DNA of 64,000 bases from assembly GCF_012034175.1 (NCBI RefSeq), contig NZ_JAATEJ010000007.1, forward strand, positions 62,001-126,000, written 5' to 3'. This stretch comes from Actinacidiphila epipremni (GTDB lineage Bacteria > Actinomycetota > Actinomycetes > Streptomycetales > Streptomycetaceae). Below, piece by piece: positions 50,326 to 62,528 of this stretch (positions within the stretch are counted from its first letter, which is position 1; each line of letters opens with the position of its first letter). The notes beneath the pieces were generated by a model that saw nothing but the letters and a program-made list of their open reading frames with translations, had not been told where the DNA came from and searched no databases. A program made the translations under genes and the position numbers.

Positions 50326-50338
50326 CCACGCTCGTCAA
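50309..50338 (-). promoter_or_regulatory. bldD promoter
   Basis: On the minus strand: TTGACG (50338-50333), 18-nt spacer, TAACCT (50314-50309). Both hexamers are good housekeeping matches, and the start would be near 50302, about 30 nt before bldD. Confidence 0.65.
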
Positions 50339-50383
50339 GCCGAAAAGGTCCGACCGGTCCCTGACCTGCGCGGTCTACCCCTG

Positions 50384-50455
50384 ACGACCTGCCCTACAGC
50401 GTGCCCAACGACCTGCCCTACAGCGTGCCCAACGACCTGTCCTGCGACGTGCCCC
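50384..50455. repeat. Three tandem 24-bp repeats between bldD and pyrR
   Basis: Units 50384-50407, 50408-50431 and 50432-50455. The first two are identical (ACGACCTGCCCTACAGCGTG...); the third has four or five changes. An open frame crosses them, but no start or ribosome binding site supports it. Confidence 0.8.
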
Positions 50456-50526
50456 GAGACCCGCCCCGCGACGTCCGCAAAACGTCACCTGATACCGTGA
50501 GGAGGTACCCCCGACGTCCTTTAACG

Positions 50527-50552
50527 CCCGTCCCGTGAGGCGGGGAAGGAGG
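50527..50552 (+). promoter_or_regulatory. PyrR-binding hairpin next to the pyrR ribosome binding site
   Basis: TCCCGTGAGGC (50531-50541) matches the PyrR RNA-loop consensus UCCNGNGAGGY at all fixed positions. CCC (50527-50529) and GGG (50543-50545) can close a stem below it. The pyrR ribosome binding site AAGGAGG (50546-50552) follows at once, so bound PyrR with UMP could block translation, as described for mycobacteria. A TACCGT -10 candidate at 50493-50498 would give a leader of about 60 nt. Confidence 0.6.
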
Positions 50553-50562
50553 TCCCCGACCC

Positions 50563-51216
50563 ATGGTCGACGACCGCACGACACCAGAACCAGCAGGCGC
50601 AGGACCGGCAGGCGCAGCAAAAGCAGCCGCACCAGGAGAAGCAAGCGCCCAGGACCGCCCCGTCCTGGAAGCCCCCGACATCGCCCGCGTCCTCACCCGC
50701 ATCGCCCACGAGATCGTCGAACGCGCCAAGGGCGCCGACGACGTGGTGCTGCTCGGCATCCCCACCCGCGGCGTGTTCCTGGCCCGCCGGCTCGCCGGCA
50801 AGCTCGCCGGGATCACCGGCCGCGAGGCCGCCGTGGGCTCGCTGGACACCACCATGTACCGCGACGACCTGCGGATGCGCCCGCCGCGCGCGCTGGCCGC
50901 CACCGAGATCCCCGGCGACGGCATCGACGGCAAGCTCGTCGTCCTCGTCGACGACGTCCTCTTCTCCGGCCGCACCATCCGCGCCGCCCTCGACGCCCTC
51001 AACGACATCGGGCGCCCGCGCGCCGTGCAGCTCGCCGTCCTGGTCGACCGCGGCCACCGCGAGCTGCCGATCAGGGCCGACTACGTCGGCAAGAACCTCC
51101 CGACCTCGCAGCGCGAGACCGTACGGGTGCTGCTCACCGAGCAGGACGGACGCGACAGCGTCCTGCTCGGCCAGCGCGACCCCGGACCGCGCGACGGCAC
51201 GGCAGCAGAGGCCTAG
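50563..51216 (+). CDS. pyrR: Pyrimidine operon regulator PyrR
   Basis: UMP-sensing RNA-binding protein with phosphoribosyltransferase fold and weak uracil phosphoribosyltransferase activity. 217 residues. The first 33 are an Ala/Pro/Gly-rich extension; the domain has '[10 protein letters not shown]' near 65, '[12 protein letters not shown]' near 93 and the PRPP motif '[14 protein letters not shown]' near 127. AAGGAGG lies 10 nt before ATG 50563. First gene of the pyr operon; the leader contains its own likely target loop. Confidence 0.95.
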   Translation: MVDDRTTPEPAGAGPAGAAKAAAPGEASAQDRPVLEAPDIARVLTRIAHEIVERAKGADDVVLLGIPTRGVFLARRLAGKLAGITGREAAVGSLDTTMYRDDLRMRPPRALAATEIPGDGIDGKLVVLVDDVLFSGRTIRAALDALNDIGRPRAVQLAVLVDRGHRELPIRADYVGKNLPTSQRETVRVLLTEQDGRDSVLLGQRDPGPRDGTAAEA

Positions 51217-51225
51217 CGCCGCCCC

Positions 51226-51258
51226 GCGCAGGACCCCGCCGACGCGGGGGACCTGCGC
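51226..51258 (+). other. Hairpin in the pyrR-pyrB gap
   Basis: Stem of 7 bp (GCGCAGG/CCTGCGC) and 6 bp (CCCCGC/GCGGGG) separated by a small internal loop. It lies between co-directional operon genes and could be an attenuator, a processing site or a stability element. Confidence 0.45.
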
Positions 51259-51312
51259 CGCCGCATGCCCGAAGCCGCCCCGCCACGCCCCAGCACACCC
51301 GGAGAGACCCCG

Positions 51313-52317
51313 ATGAAGCGCCACCTGATCTCGGCCGCCGACCTCACCCGCGACGACGCCCTGCTGATCCTCGACACCGCCGAGGAGATGGCCCGGGTCG
51401 CCGACCGGCCCATCAAGAAGCTCCCCACCCTGCGCGGACGCACCGTCGTCAACCTGTTCTTCGAGGACTCCACCCGCACCCGCATCTCCTTCGAGGCGGC
51501 GGCCAAGCGGCTGTCCGCCGACGTCATCAACTTCTCCGCCAAGGGCTCCTCGGTCTCCAAGGGCGAATCGCTCAAGGACACCGCGCTGACCCTGGAGGCG
51601 ATGGGCGCCGACGCCGTCGTGCTGCGCCACCACTCCTCCGGCGCCCCGCACCGGCTCGCCACGTCCGACTGGATCAGCGCCTCGGTCCTCAACGCCGGCG
51701 ACGGCACCCACGAGCACCCCACGCAGGCGCTGCTGGACGCCTTCACGATGCGCCGCCACCTGTCGGGCGTCGGACGCGACCTGGAGGGCCGGCACGTCAC
51801 GATCGTCGGCGACATCCTGCACAGCCGGGTCGCCCGCTCCAACGTCCTGCTGCTGACCACGCTCGGCGCCCGCGTCACCCTGGTCGCCCCGCCCACCCTG
51901 CTGCCGATCGGCGTCGGGCAGTGGCCGTGCGAGGTGTCGTACGACCTCGACGCGGTGCTCAAGACCAGCGACGCGGTGATGATGCTGCGGGTGCAGCGGG
52001 AGCGGATGAACGCCGCCTACTTCCCCACCGAGCGCGAGTACGCCCGCCGCTACGGCCTGGACGGGCTGCGGATGGCGGCGCTGCCCGAGCACGCCGTCGT
52101 CATGCACCCCGGGCCGATGAACCGCGGCATGGAGATCACCGCCGAGGTCGCCGACTCGCCGCGCTGCACCGCCGTCGAGCAGGTCGCCAACGGCGTCAGC
52201 ACCCGTATGGCGGTGCTCTACCTGCTGCTCGGCGGGTCCGAGCCGGCCCTGAGCACCCCCGCAGAAGTCCCCGCCGCCGACACCGCGGGCGCCGCCCGCC
52301 CCGAGGAGAGCAAGTGA
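51313..52317 (+). CDS. pyrB: Aspartate carbamoyltransferase, catalytic chain
   Basis: Condenses carbamoyl phosphate with aspartate. 334 residues. The carbamoyl-phosphate motif is '[13 protein letters not shown]' (near 50-62); the aspartate-side motif '[14 protein letters not shown]' lies near 132, and '[12 protein letters not shown]' near 262. No regulatory chain (pyrI) is encoded. The Ala/Pro-rich tail of about 20 residues is unusual but common in this family here. GGAGAGACC precedes ATG 51313. pyrC follows 2 bp after the stop. Confidence 0.96.
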   Translation: MKRHLISAADLTRDDALLILDTAEEMARVADRPIKKLPTLRGRTVVNLFFEDSTRTRISFEAAAKRLSADVINFSAKGSSVSKGESLKDTALTLEAMGADAVVLRHHSSGAPHRLATSDWISASVLNAGDGTHEHPTQALLDAFTMRRHLSGVGRDLEGRHVTIVGDILHSRVARSNVLLLTTLGARVTLVAPPTLLPIGVGQWPCEVSYDLDAVLKTSDAVMMLRVQRERMNAAYFPTEREYARRYGLDGLRMAALPEHAVVMHPGPMNRGMEITAEVADSPRCTAVEQVANGVSTRMAVLYLLLGGSEPALSTPAEVPAADTAGAARPEESK

Positions 52318-52319
52318 CC

Positions 52320-53612
52320 ATGAGCGACACCACCCTGATCCGCGGCGCACGGATCCTCGGCGGCCCGGCGCAGGACGTGACGATCGACGGCGGCACCGTG
52401 ACCGCGGTCGGCGGGGGCCTGGAGGCCCCGCGGGGGGCCACGGTGATCGAGGCGGCGGGCCATGTGCTGCTGCCCGGCCTGGTCGACCTGCACACCCATC
52501 TGCGCGAGCCCGGCCGCGAGGACTCCGAGACCGTGCTGACCGGCACCCGCGCCGCCGCGGCGGGCGGCTACACCGCCGTGCACGCCATGGCCAACACCTT
52601 CCCCGTCGCCGACACCGCCGGCGTCGTCGAGCAGGTGTGGCGGCTGGGCAAGGAGTCCGGCTACTGCGACGTCCAGCCGGTCGGCGCGGTCACCGTGGGC
52701 CTGGAGGGCAAGCAGCTCGCCGAGCTCGGCGCGATGGCCGACTCCGCCGCGCAGGTGCGGGTCTTCTCCGACGACGGCAAGTGCGTGGACGACGCCGTCA
52801 TCATGCGCAGGGCGCTGGAGTACGTGAAGGCCTTCGACGGCGTCGTCGCCCAGCACGCGCAGGAGCCGCGGCTGACCGAGGGCGCCCAGATGAACGAGGG
52901 CGCCGTCTCCGGCGAGCTGGGCCTGACCGGCTGGCCCGCGGTCGCCGAGGAGTCGATCATCGCCCGTGACGTGCTGCTCGCCGCGCACGTCGGCTCCCGG
53001 GTGCACATCTGCCACCTGTCGACGGCCGGCTCGGTGGAGATCGTCCGCTGGGCGAAGTCCAAGGGCTGGGCGGTCACCGCCGAGGTCACCCCGCACCACC
53101 TGCTGCTGACCGACGAGCTGGTGCGCTCGTACGACCCGGTCTACAAGGTCAACCCGCCGCTGCGCACCGAGGCCGACGTGCTGGCGCTGCGCGAGGCGCT
53201 GGCCGACGGCACCATCGACTGCGTCGCCACCGACCACGCGCCCCACCCGCACGAGGACAAGGACTGCGAGTGGGCCGCGGCGGCCATGGGCATGGTCGGC
53301 CTGGAGACCGCGCTGTCGGTGGTGCAGCACACCATGGTCGACACCGGCCTGCTGGACTGGACCGGCGTCGCCGACCGGATGTCCGCCCGTCCCGCCGCGA
53401 TCGGCCGGCTCGCCGGCCACGGCCGCCCCGTCGCCCCCGGCGAGCCCGCGAACCTGGTGCTGCTCGATCCCGCATACCGTGGGACCGTCAACCCCGCGGG
53501 GTTCGCCTCCCGCAGCCGCAACACCCCCTACGCGGGCCGCGAGCTGCCGGGCCGCGTCGTCGCCACCTTCCTGCGGGGCCGCGCGACGGTCATGGACGGG
53601 AAGCTCGTATGA
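52320..53612 (+). CDS. pyrC: Dihydroorotase
   Basis: Zinc amidohydrolase closing carbamoyl aspartate to dihydroorotate. 430 residues, type I form. The metal-binding 'LVDLHTHLREPGREDSET' block is near 55-72; 'AEVTPHHLLLTDE', 'CHLST' and 'CVATDHAPHPHEDK' supply the remaining ligands and the catalytic Asp. ATG 52320 matches the usual N-terminus; GTG 52314 with GAGGAG 5 nt upstream, overlapping pyrB, is an alternative. Its stop overlaps the next gene (ATGA). Confidence 0.95.
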   Translation: MSDTTLIRGARILGGPAQDVTIDGGTVTAVGGGLEAPRGATVIEAAGHVLLPGLVDLHTHLREPGREDSETVLTGTRAAAAGGYTAVHAMANTFPVADTAGVVEQVWRLGKESGYCDVQPVGAVTVGLEGKQLAELGAMADSAAQVRVFSDDGKCVDDAVIMRRALEYVKAFDGVVAQHAQEPRLTEGAQMNEGAVSGELGLTGWPAVAEESIIARDVLLAAHVGSRVHICHLSTAGSVEIVRWAKSKGWAVTAEVTPHHLLLTDELVRSYDPVYKVNPPLRTEADVLALREALADGTIDCVATDHAPHPHEDKDCEWAAAAMGMVGLETALSVVQHTMVDTGLLDWTGVADRMSARPAAIGRLAGHGRPVAPGEPANLVLLDPAYRGTVNPAGFASRSRNTPYAGRELPGRVVATFLRGRATVMDGKLV

Positions 53613-54268
53613 CGCACCTCACCGCACGGTTCAGCGCCGCGCTGGCCGCCGGGCCGGCCGAGGGGAAGCACTCGGCGCACGTCACCCACTGGGGTGACCG
53701 GATCGGCTGGATCGTGGGCCTGCTGCTGTTCGTCACCCTGGTCTACTGGCTGATGCGGCAGGGCTGGCAGTGGCGCCGCACCCTCCAGGGCGGCCTGCCT
53801 GCCCTCCCGCAGGCCCCCGAGACCCCCGGCGAGCCGCTGCTCAGCGCCGAGGGCCGCTACCACGGCAGCACCACCGCCGGGCAGTGGCTGGACCGCATCG
53901 TCGCGCACGGCCTGGGCGTACGCAGCCGCGCCGCCCTCACCCTCACCGCGCAGGGCCTGGACGTGCGGCGCACCGGCGCCCCCGGCTTCTTCGTCCCCGT
54001 CGCCGCGCTGCGCGGCGCCCGGCTGGACAAGGGCATCGCCGGCAAGGTCCTCACCGAGGGCGGCCTGCTGGTCGTCACCTGGGAGCACGGCGGCACCCTG
54101 CTCGACTCCGGATTCCGCTTCGACCACGCCGCCGAGCACCCGGCGTGGGTGGCCCGGATCGACGAGCTCAGTGGCGACAGCGTCGTCGCCTTCACGGACA
54201 CCAAGCCGGCCACCGAGCCGGCCGGCACGCCGGACACCCGGCAGCACGAGAAGGAAGGCGCGAAATGA
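53609..54268 (+). CDS. Unknown membrane protein with PH-like domain inside the pyr operon
   Basis: 219 residues: one membrane helix at about 30-50 ('[19 protein letters not shown]'), a proline-rich linker, then a beta-rich domain (75-190) with '[22 protein letters not shown]' and '[20 protein letters not shown]' that looks like a bacterial PH-type fold. The ATG overlaps the pyrC stop and its stop overlaps the carA start, so it is translationally locked into pyrimidine synthesis. A similar gene lies at this place in S. coelicolor. No enzyme motif is visible; a role at the membrane, where PyrD works, is only a guess. Confidence 0.8.
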   Translation: MTHLTARFSAALAAGPAEGKHSAHVTHWGDRIGWIVGLLLFVTLVYWLMRQGWQWRRTLQGGLPALPQAPETPGEPLLSAEGRYHGSTTAGQWLDRIVAHGLGVRSRAALTLTAQGLDVRRTGAPGFFVPVAALRGARLDKGIAGKVLTEGGLLVVTWEHGGTLLDSGFRFDHAAEHPAWVARIDELSGDSVVAFTDTKPATEPAGTPDTRQHEKEGAK

Positions 54269-55393
54269 CGACCTCCACCCGGGCGGACCGCACGCCCGCC
54301 GTCCTCGTCCTGGAGGACGGCCGCACCTTCCGCGGCCGTGCCTACGGCGCGGTGGGGGAGACCTTCGGCGAGGCCGTGTTCTCCACCGGGATGACCGGCT
54401 ACCAGGAGACCCTCACCGACCCCTCCTACCACCGCCAGGTGGTCGTCATGACCGCCCCGCACGTCGGCAACACCGGCGTCAACGACGAGGACCCGGAGTC
54501 CCGCCGCATCTGGGTGGCCGGCTACGTCGTGCGCGACCCGGCCCGTATGCCGTCCAACTGGCGCTCGCGCCGCTCCCTCGACGAGGAGCTGGCCGCGCAG
54601 GGCGTGGTCGGCATCAGCGGCATCGACACCCGCGCCCTGACCCGGCACCTGCGCGAACGCGGCGCGATGCGGGTCGGCATCTTCTCCGGCCCCGCCGCCG
54701 GCGCCGACGACGACACCCTGCTCGCGAAGGTCCGCCGGGCGCCCGAGATGGCCGGCGCCGACCTCGCCGGCGAGGTCGCCACCGAGCAGCCGTACGTCGT
54801 CCCGGCCCTCGGCGGCAAGCGCTTCACCGTCGCCGCCCTCGACCTCGGCATCAAGGGCATGACCCCGCACCGCATGGCCCAGCGCGGCATCGAGGTGCAC
54901 GTGCTGCCCGCGAGCGCCACCGCCGAGGACGTCTACGCCCTCGCCCCCGACGGGGTGTTCCTGTCCAACGGCCCCGGCGACCCCGCCACCGCCGACCTCA
55001 CCGTCATCCAGGAGGTGCTGGGCCGCGGCACCCCGCTGTTCGGCATCTGCTTCGGCAACCAGCTCCTCGGCCGCGCCCTCGGCTTCGGCACCTACAAGCT
55101 CAAGTACGGCCACCGCGGCATCAACCAGCCGGTGCAGGACCGCGCCACCGGCAAGGTCGAGGTCACCGCGCACAACCACGGCTTCGCCGTGGACGCCCCG
55201 CTCGACGAGGTCAGCGACACCCCCTTCGGCCGCGCCGAGGTCAGCCATGTGTGCCTCAACGACAACGTCGTGGAGGGCCTGCGGCTGCTGGACCGCCCCG
55301 CCTTCAGCGTGCAGTACCACCCCGAGGCCGCCGCCGGCCCGCACGACGCCGCGTACCTGTTCGACCGCTTCACTTCGCTCATGGAGGCCCAGC

Positions 55394-55401
<8 letters not shown>
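54265..55401 (+). CDS. carA: Carbamoyl-phosphate synthase, small (glutaminase) subunit
   Basis: Releases ammonia from glutamine for CarB. 378 residues. N-terminal domain with '[20 protein letters not shown]'; C-terminal class I amidotransferase with Cys in '[14 protein letters not shown]' and His-Glu in '[13 protein letters not shown]'. Overlaps the preceding gene by ATGA and the carB start by 8 bp. Confidence 0.96.
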
Positions 55402-58711
<3,310 letters not shown>

Positions 58712-58740
58712 GGGCGCCGGGGCACGGCGGGGAGCACGAG

Positions 58741-59853
58741 ATGTACGAGCTGTTCTTCCGGGTGGTCTTCCGGCGGATGGACGCCGAGCAGGCGCACCAC
58801 CTGGCCTTCCGGTGGATCCGGGCCGCGGCCCGGATCCCCGGGGTGCGCGGCGCGGTCGCGCGGGTGCTGGCGCCGCGCCGGGCCGGGCTGGCGACGACGG
58901 CGTTCGGGCGGACCATGCCCGGCCCGTTCGGGCTGGCCGCCGGGTTCGACAAGAACGCCGTCGCGATCGACGGCATGGCCATGCTGGGCTTCGACCATGT
59001 CGAGATCGGCACCGTCACCGCGCAGCCGCAGCCGGGCAACCCCGCGCCGCGGCTGTTCCGGCTGGTGCCGGACCGGGCGCTGATCAACCGGATGGGCTTC
59101 AACAACGACGGCAGCGCCGCCGTCGCCGCCCGGCTGGCGGCCCGGCGGGCGGTCTTCCCGGTCACCGTCGGCGTCAACATCGGCAAGACCAAGGTCGTCC
59201 CCGAGGGGGAGGCCGTACGCGATTACGTCACCTCCGCCGAGCGGCTGGCCGCCCATGCGGACTACCTCGTTGTCAATGTGTCGTCGCCGAACACTCCGGG
59301 GCTGCGCAGCCTTCAGGCCACCGCGGCGCTGCGCCCGCTGCTCGAAGGGGTCAGGGCGGCGGCCGACCGGGCGGTGCCGGGGCGCCGGGTGCCGCTGCTG
59401 GTGAAGATCGCCCCCGACCTGGCCGACGAGGACGTGGACGCCGTCGCCGACCTCGCCCTGGACCTGGGCCTGGACGGCATCATCGCCACCAACACCACCG
59501 TCGCCCGCGAGGGCCTGGGCCTGACCGGCGACCCGCGGACCGTCGCGCAGACCGGCGGCCTGTCCGGGGCGCCGCTGGCCGACCGCTCGCTGGAGGTGCT
59601 GCGCCGGCTGTACGCCCGGGTCGGCGACCGGCTGACCCTCGTCGGCGTCGGCGGGGTGCAGGACGCAGAGGACGCCTGGCGGCGCATCCTGGCCGGGGCG
59701 ACGCTGGTCCAGGGCTACAGCGCCTTCGTCTACCGCGGGCCGTTCTGGATGCGCGCGGTCCACCAGGGCCTGGCCGCACGGCTGGCCGCGAGCCCGTACG
59801 CCACCCTCGCCGACGCGGTCGGCGCCGACACCAGGAAGGCCACCACCGCATGA
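58741..59853 (+). CDS. pyrD: Dihydroorotate dehydrogenase (quinone), class 2
   Basis: Membrane-associated flavoenzyme that oxidises dihydroorotate to orotate with menaquinone. 370 residues. The N-terminal amphipathic pair of helices (1-45, '[23 protein letters not shown]') marks class 2. '[10 protein letters not shown]' and '[10 protein letters not shown]' bind FMN; the catalytic Ser lies in '[12 protein letters not shown]' (near 180). ATG 58741 follows a GGGGAGCACGAG leader. Codons at about 59265-59312 are less GC-biased than elsewhere. Stop overlaps pyrF. Confidence 0.95.
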   Translation: MYELFFRVVFRRMDAEQAHHLAFRWIRAAARIPGVRGAVARVLAPRRAGLATTAFGRTMPGPFGLAAGFDKNAVAIDGMAMLGFDHVEIGTVTAQPQPGNPAPRLFRLVPDRALINRMGFNNDGSAAVAARLAARRAVFPVTVGVNIGKTKVVPEGEAVRDYVTSAERLAAHADYLVVNVSSPNTPGLRSLQATAALRPLLEGVRAAADRAVPGRRVPLLVKIAPDLADEDVDAVADLALDLGLDGIIATNTTVAREGLGLTGDPRTVAQTGGLSGAPLADRSLEVLRRLYARVGDRLTLVGVGGVQDAEDAWRRILAGATLVQGYSAFVYRGPFWMRAVHQGLAARLAASPYATLADAVGADTRKATTA

Positions 59854-60725
59854 GCACGCAAGGGACGCCGCAGGACGCGCGGACCGGAGCGCCGGAGCCC
59901 TTCGGGGCGCGGCTGCGCCGGGCCATGGACACCCGCGGGCAGCTGTGCGTCGGCATCGACCCGCACGGCTCGCTGCTGGAGGGCTGGGGGCTGGCCGACG
60001 ACGTACCGGGCCTGGAGCGCTTCACCATGACCGTGGTGGAGGCGCTGGCCGAGCAGGTCGCGGTGTTCAAGCCGCAGTCGGCCTTCTTCGAGCGCTTCGG
60101 CTCGCGCGGGGTCGCGGTGCTGGAGCGGGCGGTCGCGGCGGCCCGGGAGGCGGGCGCGCTGGTGCTGATGGACGCCAAGCGCGGCGACATCGGCTCGACC
60201 ATGGCCGCGTACGCCGCCACGTATCTGGACGCGTCCTCGCCGCTGTTCAGCGACGCCGTCACCGTCAGCCCGTACCTGGGCTTCGAGTCGCTGCGGCCGG
60301 CCCTGGACGCGGCCCGTATCTCCGGCTCGGGTGTCTTCGTGCTGGCGCTGACGTCCAACCCGGAGGGCGCGCAGGTGCAGCGGGCCACCGCGGCCGGCGG
60401 GCGGTCGGTGGCGCAGCTGGTGCTGGACGCGATCATGGTGGAGAACGCCGGCGAGGCGCCGTTCGGCTCGGTCGGCGCGGTCGTCGGCGCGACGCTGCGC
60501 GAGGCCGGGGCGGACCTGGCGGTCAACGGCCCGCTGCTGGCGCCCGGGGTGGGCGCGCAGGGAGCCACGCCCGCGGACCTGCCCGCCGTCTTCGGCAAGG
60601 AGCTGCGCAATGTGCTGCCGAGTGTGAGCCGCGCGGTGCTGCGGCACGGGCCGGACGCGGCGGCGCTGCGGGCCGCGGCGGCACGTTACGCGGACGAGGT
60701 GCGGGCCGCCCTCGCGGCGGTGTGA
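59850..60725 (+). CDS. pyrF: Orotidine 5'-phosphate decarboxylase, type 2
   Basis: Decarboxylates OMP to UMP, the last step of the pathway. 291 residues, the longer PyrF form of actinobacteria and myxobacteria. 'LCVGIDPHGSLL' near 33 and the catalytic 'LMDAKRGDIGSTM' near 108 are diagnostic. The ATG overlaps the pyrD stop (ATGA). pyrE is not in the window. Confidence 0.95.
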   Translation: MSTQGTPQDARTGAPEPFGARLRRAMDTRGQLCVGIDPHGSLLEGWGLADDVPGLERFTMTVVEALAEQVAVFKPQSAFFERFGSRGVAVLERAVAAAREAGALVLMDAKRGDIGSTMAAYAATYLDASSPLFSDAVTVSPYLGFESLRPALDAARISGSGVFVLALTSNPEGAQVQRATAAGGRSVAQLVLDAIMVENAGEAPFGSVGAVVGATLREAGADLAVNGPLLAPGVGAQGATPADLPAVFGKELRNVLPSVSRAVLRHGPDAAALRAAAARYADEVRAALAAV

Positions 60726-61062
60726 GGGGGCCCGGGCGGGCGCGGCCGGGGGCGTCCGCCGGGCGGGGCAATAGTGCGGTAATACCTGCGGGTAATCCGG
60801 TCGAATATCGAACGGAAAAAGGGCCGGATTCAACCACCTGCGGGATTGGACCCGCGCAGCGTTCCGCTTTGTCCCAAATATCCCCTCGGATCAAGGCTGA
60901 CCAGGACTTTTCGACTGTTCTCGCTGACTTGAGCCGTCCGGACCGCTAGTCTCCGACAGGAGCGCGCAGTTCACCCGCGCAGCTCTTCACTCCGCAGGTG
61001 CGGGGTGAGCGTGTTCCGACACGGTCCATATCCGATTGCTCTACTTCCGAGGTGACGTAGGC
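60726..61062. other. Intergenic region pyrF-sIHF
   Basis: 337 bp. The start holds an imperfect GC hairpin (about 60730-60765, GCCCGG-CGG with one bulge), a likely terminator of the pyr operon. The middle (60770-60930) is unusually AT-rich for this window, with AATATCG and AAAAAGGG runs. The end holds the sIHF promoter and leader. Confidence 0.6.
60924..60952 (+). promoter_or_regulatory. Candidate sIHF promoter
   Basis: CTGACT (60924-60929, 4 of 6 to TTGACA), 17-nt spacer, TAGTCT (60947-60952). The leader would be about 104 nt, with GAGGTG 8-9 nt before the start codon. Confidence 0.5.
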
Positions 61063-61386
61063 GTGGCTCTTCCGCCCCTTACCCCTGAACAGCGCGCTGC
61101 CGCGCTCGAAAAGGCCGCCGCGGCTCGCCGGGAGCGCGCCGAGGTCAAGAACCGGCTCAAGCACTCCGGCGCGTCTCTGCACGAGGTCATCAAGCAAGGC
61201 CAGGAGAACGACGTCATCGGCAAGATGAAGGTCTCCGCCCTGCTCGAATCCCTTCCCGGCGTCGGGAAAGTGCGCGCCAAGCAGATCATGGAGCGGCTCG
61301 GCATCTCCGAGAGCCGCCGGGTGCGCGGTCTTGGCTCGAACCAGATCGCTTCCCTGGAGCGCGAGTTCGGCGGTACCGCCGCCTGA
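61063..61386 (+). CDS. sihF: Actinobacterial integration host factor sIHF
   Basis: Nucleoid-associated protein that bends DNA and affects topoisomerase, sporulation and antibiotic production in Streptomyces. 107 residues: a long N-terminal helix ('[22 protein letters not shown]') and a helix-two-turn-helix core with '[23 protein letters not shown]' in part and '[17 protein letters not shown]'. Unrelated to the E. coli IHF fold. GTG 61063 is preceded by GAGGTG. gmk follows after 37 bp. Confidence 0.95.
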   Translation: MALPPLTPEQRAAALEKAAAARRERAEVKNRLKHSGASLHEVIKQGQENDVIGKMKVSALLESLPGVGKVRAKQIMERLGISESRRVRGLGSNQIASLEREFGGTAA

Positions 61387-61423
61387 GGTCCCGGCACGTC
61401 CGGGAACCAGGGATAATCGCTCC

Positions 61424-62047
61424 ATGAGCTCTGCTGTCTCCCGGGGGGCCGACCGCCCCCTCGCTTCGCAGGGGGCCGCCCCGGCCCCCCCGGTCAGACG
61501 TCCGCGACTGACCGTGCTCTCCGGCCCCTCCGGGGTCGGTAAGAGCACGGTCGTCGCCCACCTGCGCACCATGCACCCCGAGGTGTGGCTGTCGGTCTCG
61601 GCGACCACGAGAAAGCCCCGCCCCGGGGAACAGGACGGTGTGCAGTATTTCTTCGTCGACGACGACGAGTTCGACAAACTCGTCGCCAACGGCGAACTGC
61701 TGGAGTGGGCCGAATTCGCCGGCCACCGCTACGGCACCCCGCGCCAGGCGGTGCTGGACCGGTTGCGGGCCGGCGAACCGGTGCTGCTGGAGATCGACCT
61801 CCAGGGCGCCCGGCTGGTCCGCGAGTCCATGCCGGAGGCCCATCTGGTCTTCCTCGCCCCGCCCGGCTGGGACGAGCTGGTCCGCCGGCTCACCGGCCGC
61901 GGCACCGAGTCGCCCGAGGTCATCGAGCGGCGGCTGGCCGTGGCCAGGATCGAGCTGGCCGCCGAGTCCGAGTTCGACCGGACCCTTGTCAACACCTCCG
62001 TCGAGGATGTAGCGCGTGAGCTGCTAGCCTTGATGCAGATTGACTGA
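61424..62047 (+). CDS. gmk: Guanylate kinase
   Basis: Phosphorylates GMP to GDP. 207 residues with a Ser/Ala/Pro-rich N-terminal extension of about 28. Walker A '[11 protein letters not shown]' near 31-41; GMP-binding '[21 protein letters not shown]' (in part) and 'GTPRQAV' follow; lid '[17 protein letters not shown]'. ATG 61424 has no ribosome binding site, but GATAAT (61412-61417) lies 7 nt upstream, so a leaderless mRNA is possible in addition to read-through from sIHF. Confidence 0.95.
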   Translation: MSSAVSRGADRPLASQGAAPAPPVRRPRLTVLSGPSGVGKSTVVAHLRTMHPEVWLSVSATTRKPRPGEQDGVQYFFVDDDEFDKLVANGELLEWAEFAGHRYGTPRQAVLDRLRAGEPVLLEIDLQGARLVRESMPEAHLVFLAPPGWDELVRRLTGRGTESPEVIERRLAVARIELAAESEFDRTLVNTSVEDVARELLALMQID

Positions 62048-62092
62048 CTTCTGCACCATCCACTTGTTTCCGTCAGTAGGGGTAGGTAGAGC

Positions 62093-62368
62093 GTGTCCTC
62101 TTCCATTGCCACGCCCGAGGGCATCATCAACCCGCCGATCGACGAACTGCTCGAGGCGACCGACTCCAAGTACAGCCTGGTGATCTACGCGGCCAAGCGG
62201 GCGCGCCAGATCAACGCGTACTACTCCCAGCTCGGCGAGGGCCTGCTGGAGTACGTCGGCCCGCTGGTGGACACCCACGTCCACGAGAAGCCGCTCTCGA
62301 TCGCGCTGCGCGAGATCAACGCGGGTCTGCTGACCTCCGAGGCCGTGGAGCCCCCGCCCACGCACTGA
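62093..62368 (+). CDS. rpoZ: RNA polymerase omega subunit
   Basis: Smallest core subunit, aids assembly of beta-prime. 91 residues. '[28 protein letters not shown]' (in part) and '[14 protein letters not shown]' are the conserved blocks; the protein has the insert seen in actinobacterial omega ('[18 protein letters not shown]'). GTAGGTAGAGC precedes GTG 62093. Two hairpins follow the stop. Confidence 0.96.
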   Translation: MSSSIATPEGIINPPIDELLEATDSKYSLVIYAAKRARQINAYYSQLGEGLLEYVGPLVDTHVHEKPLSIALREINAGLLTSEAVEPPPTH

Positions 62369-62387
62369 GCGCGCACGTACGCCGTCC

Positions 62388-62419
62388 CGTGCCGCCGCCC
62401 CGCAAGGGGTGGCGGCACG
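62388..62419 (+). terminator. First terminator hairpin after rpoZ
   Basis: 14-bp stem (62388-62401 with 62406-62419) with one G-U pair and a GCAA tetraloop, 20 bp after the rpoZ stop. Confidence 0.7.
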
Positions 62420-62427
62420 GTCGCGTT

Positions 62428-62460
62428 CACCGGCCCGGCGGCGCGACCGCCGGGCCGGTG
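62428..62460 (+). terminator. Second terminator hairpin after rpoZ
   Basis: Perfect 14-bp stem (62428-62441 with 62447-62460), 5-nt loop, only 8 nt after the first hairpin. Tandem hairpins suggest efficient termination before coaBC. Confidence 0.7.
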
Positions 62461-62528
62461 GTGTGTCATGGGAGCAGACGGGCCGGGCCGGCCGGCCCGG
62501 CGGCGGGGGCGGACGGACGGGAGTGGCG

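Noticed and set aside
50384..50455. Tandem repeats considered as a CRISPR remnant
   Set aside because: Units abut without spacers and there are no cas genes.
50306..50500. 64-codon open frame with Thr-Cys-Pro repeats across the 24-bp repeats
   Set aside because: No ribosome binding site, composition dictated by the repeat, and it overlaps the bldD promoter.
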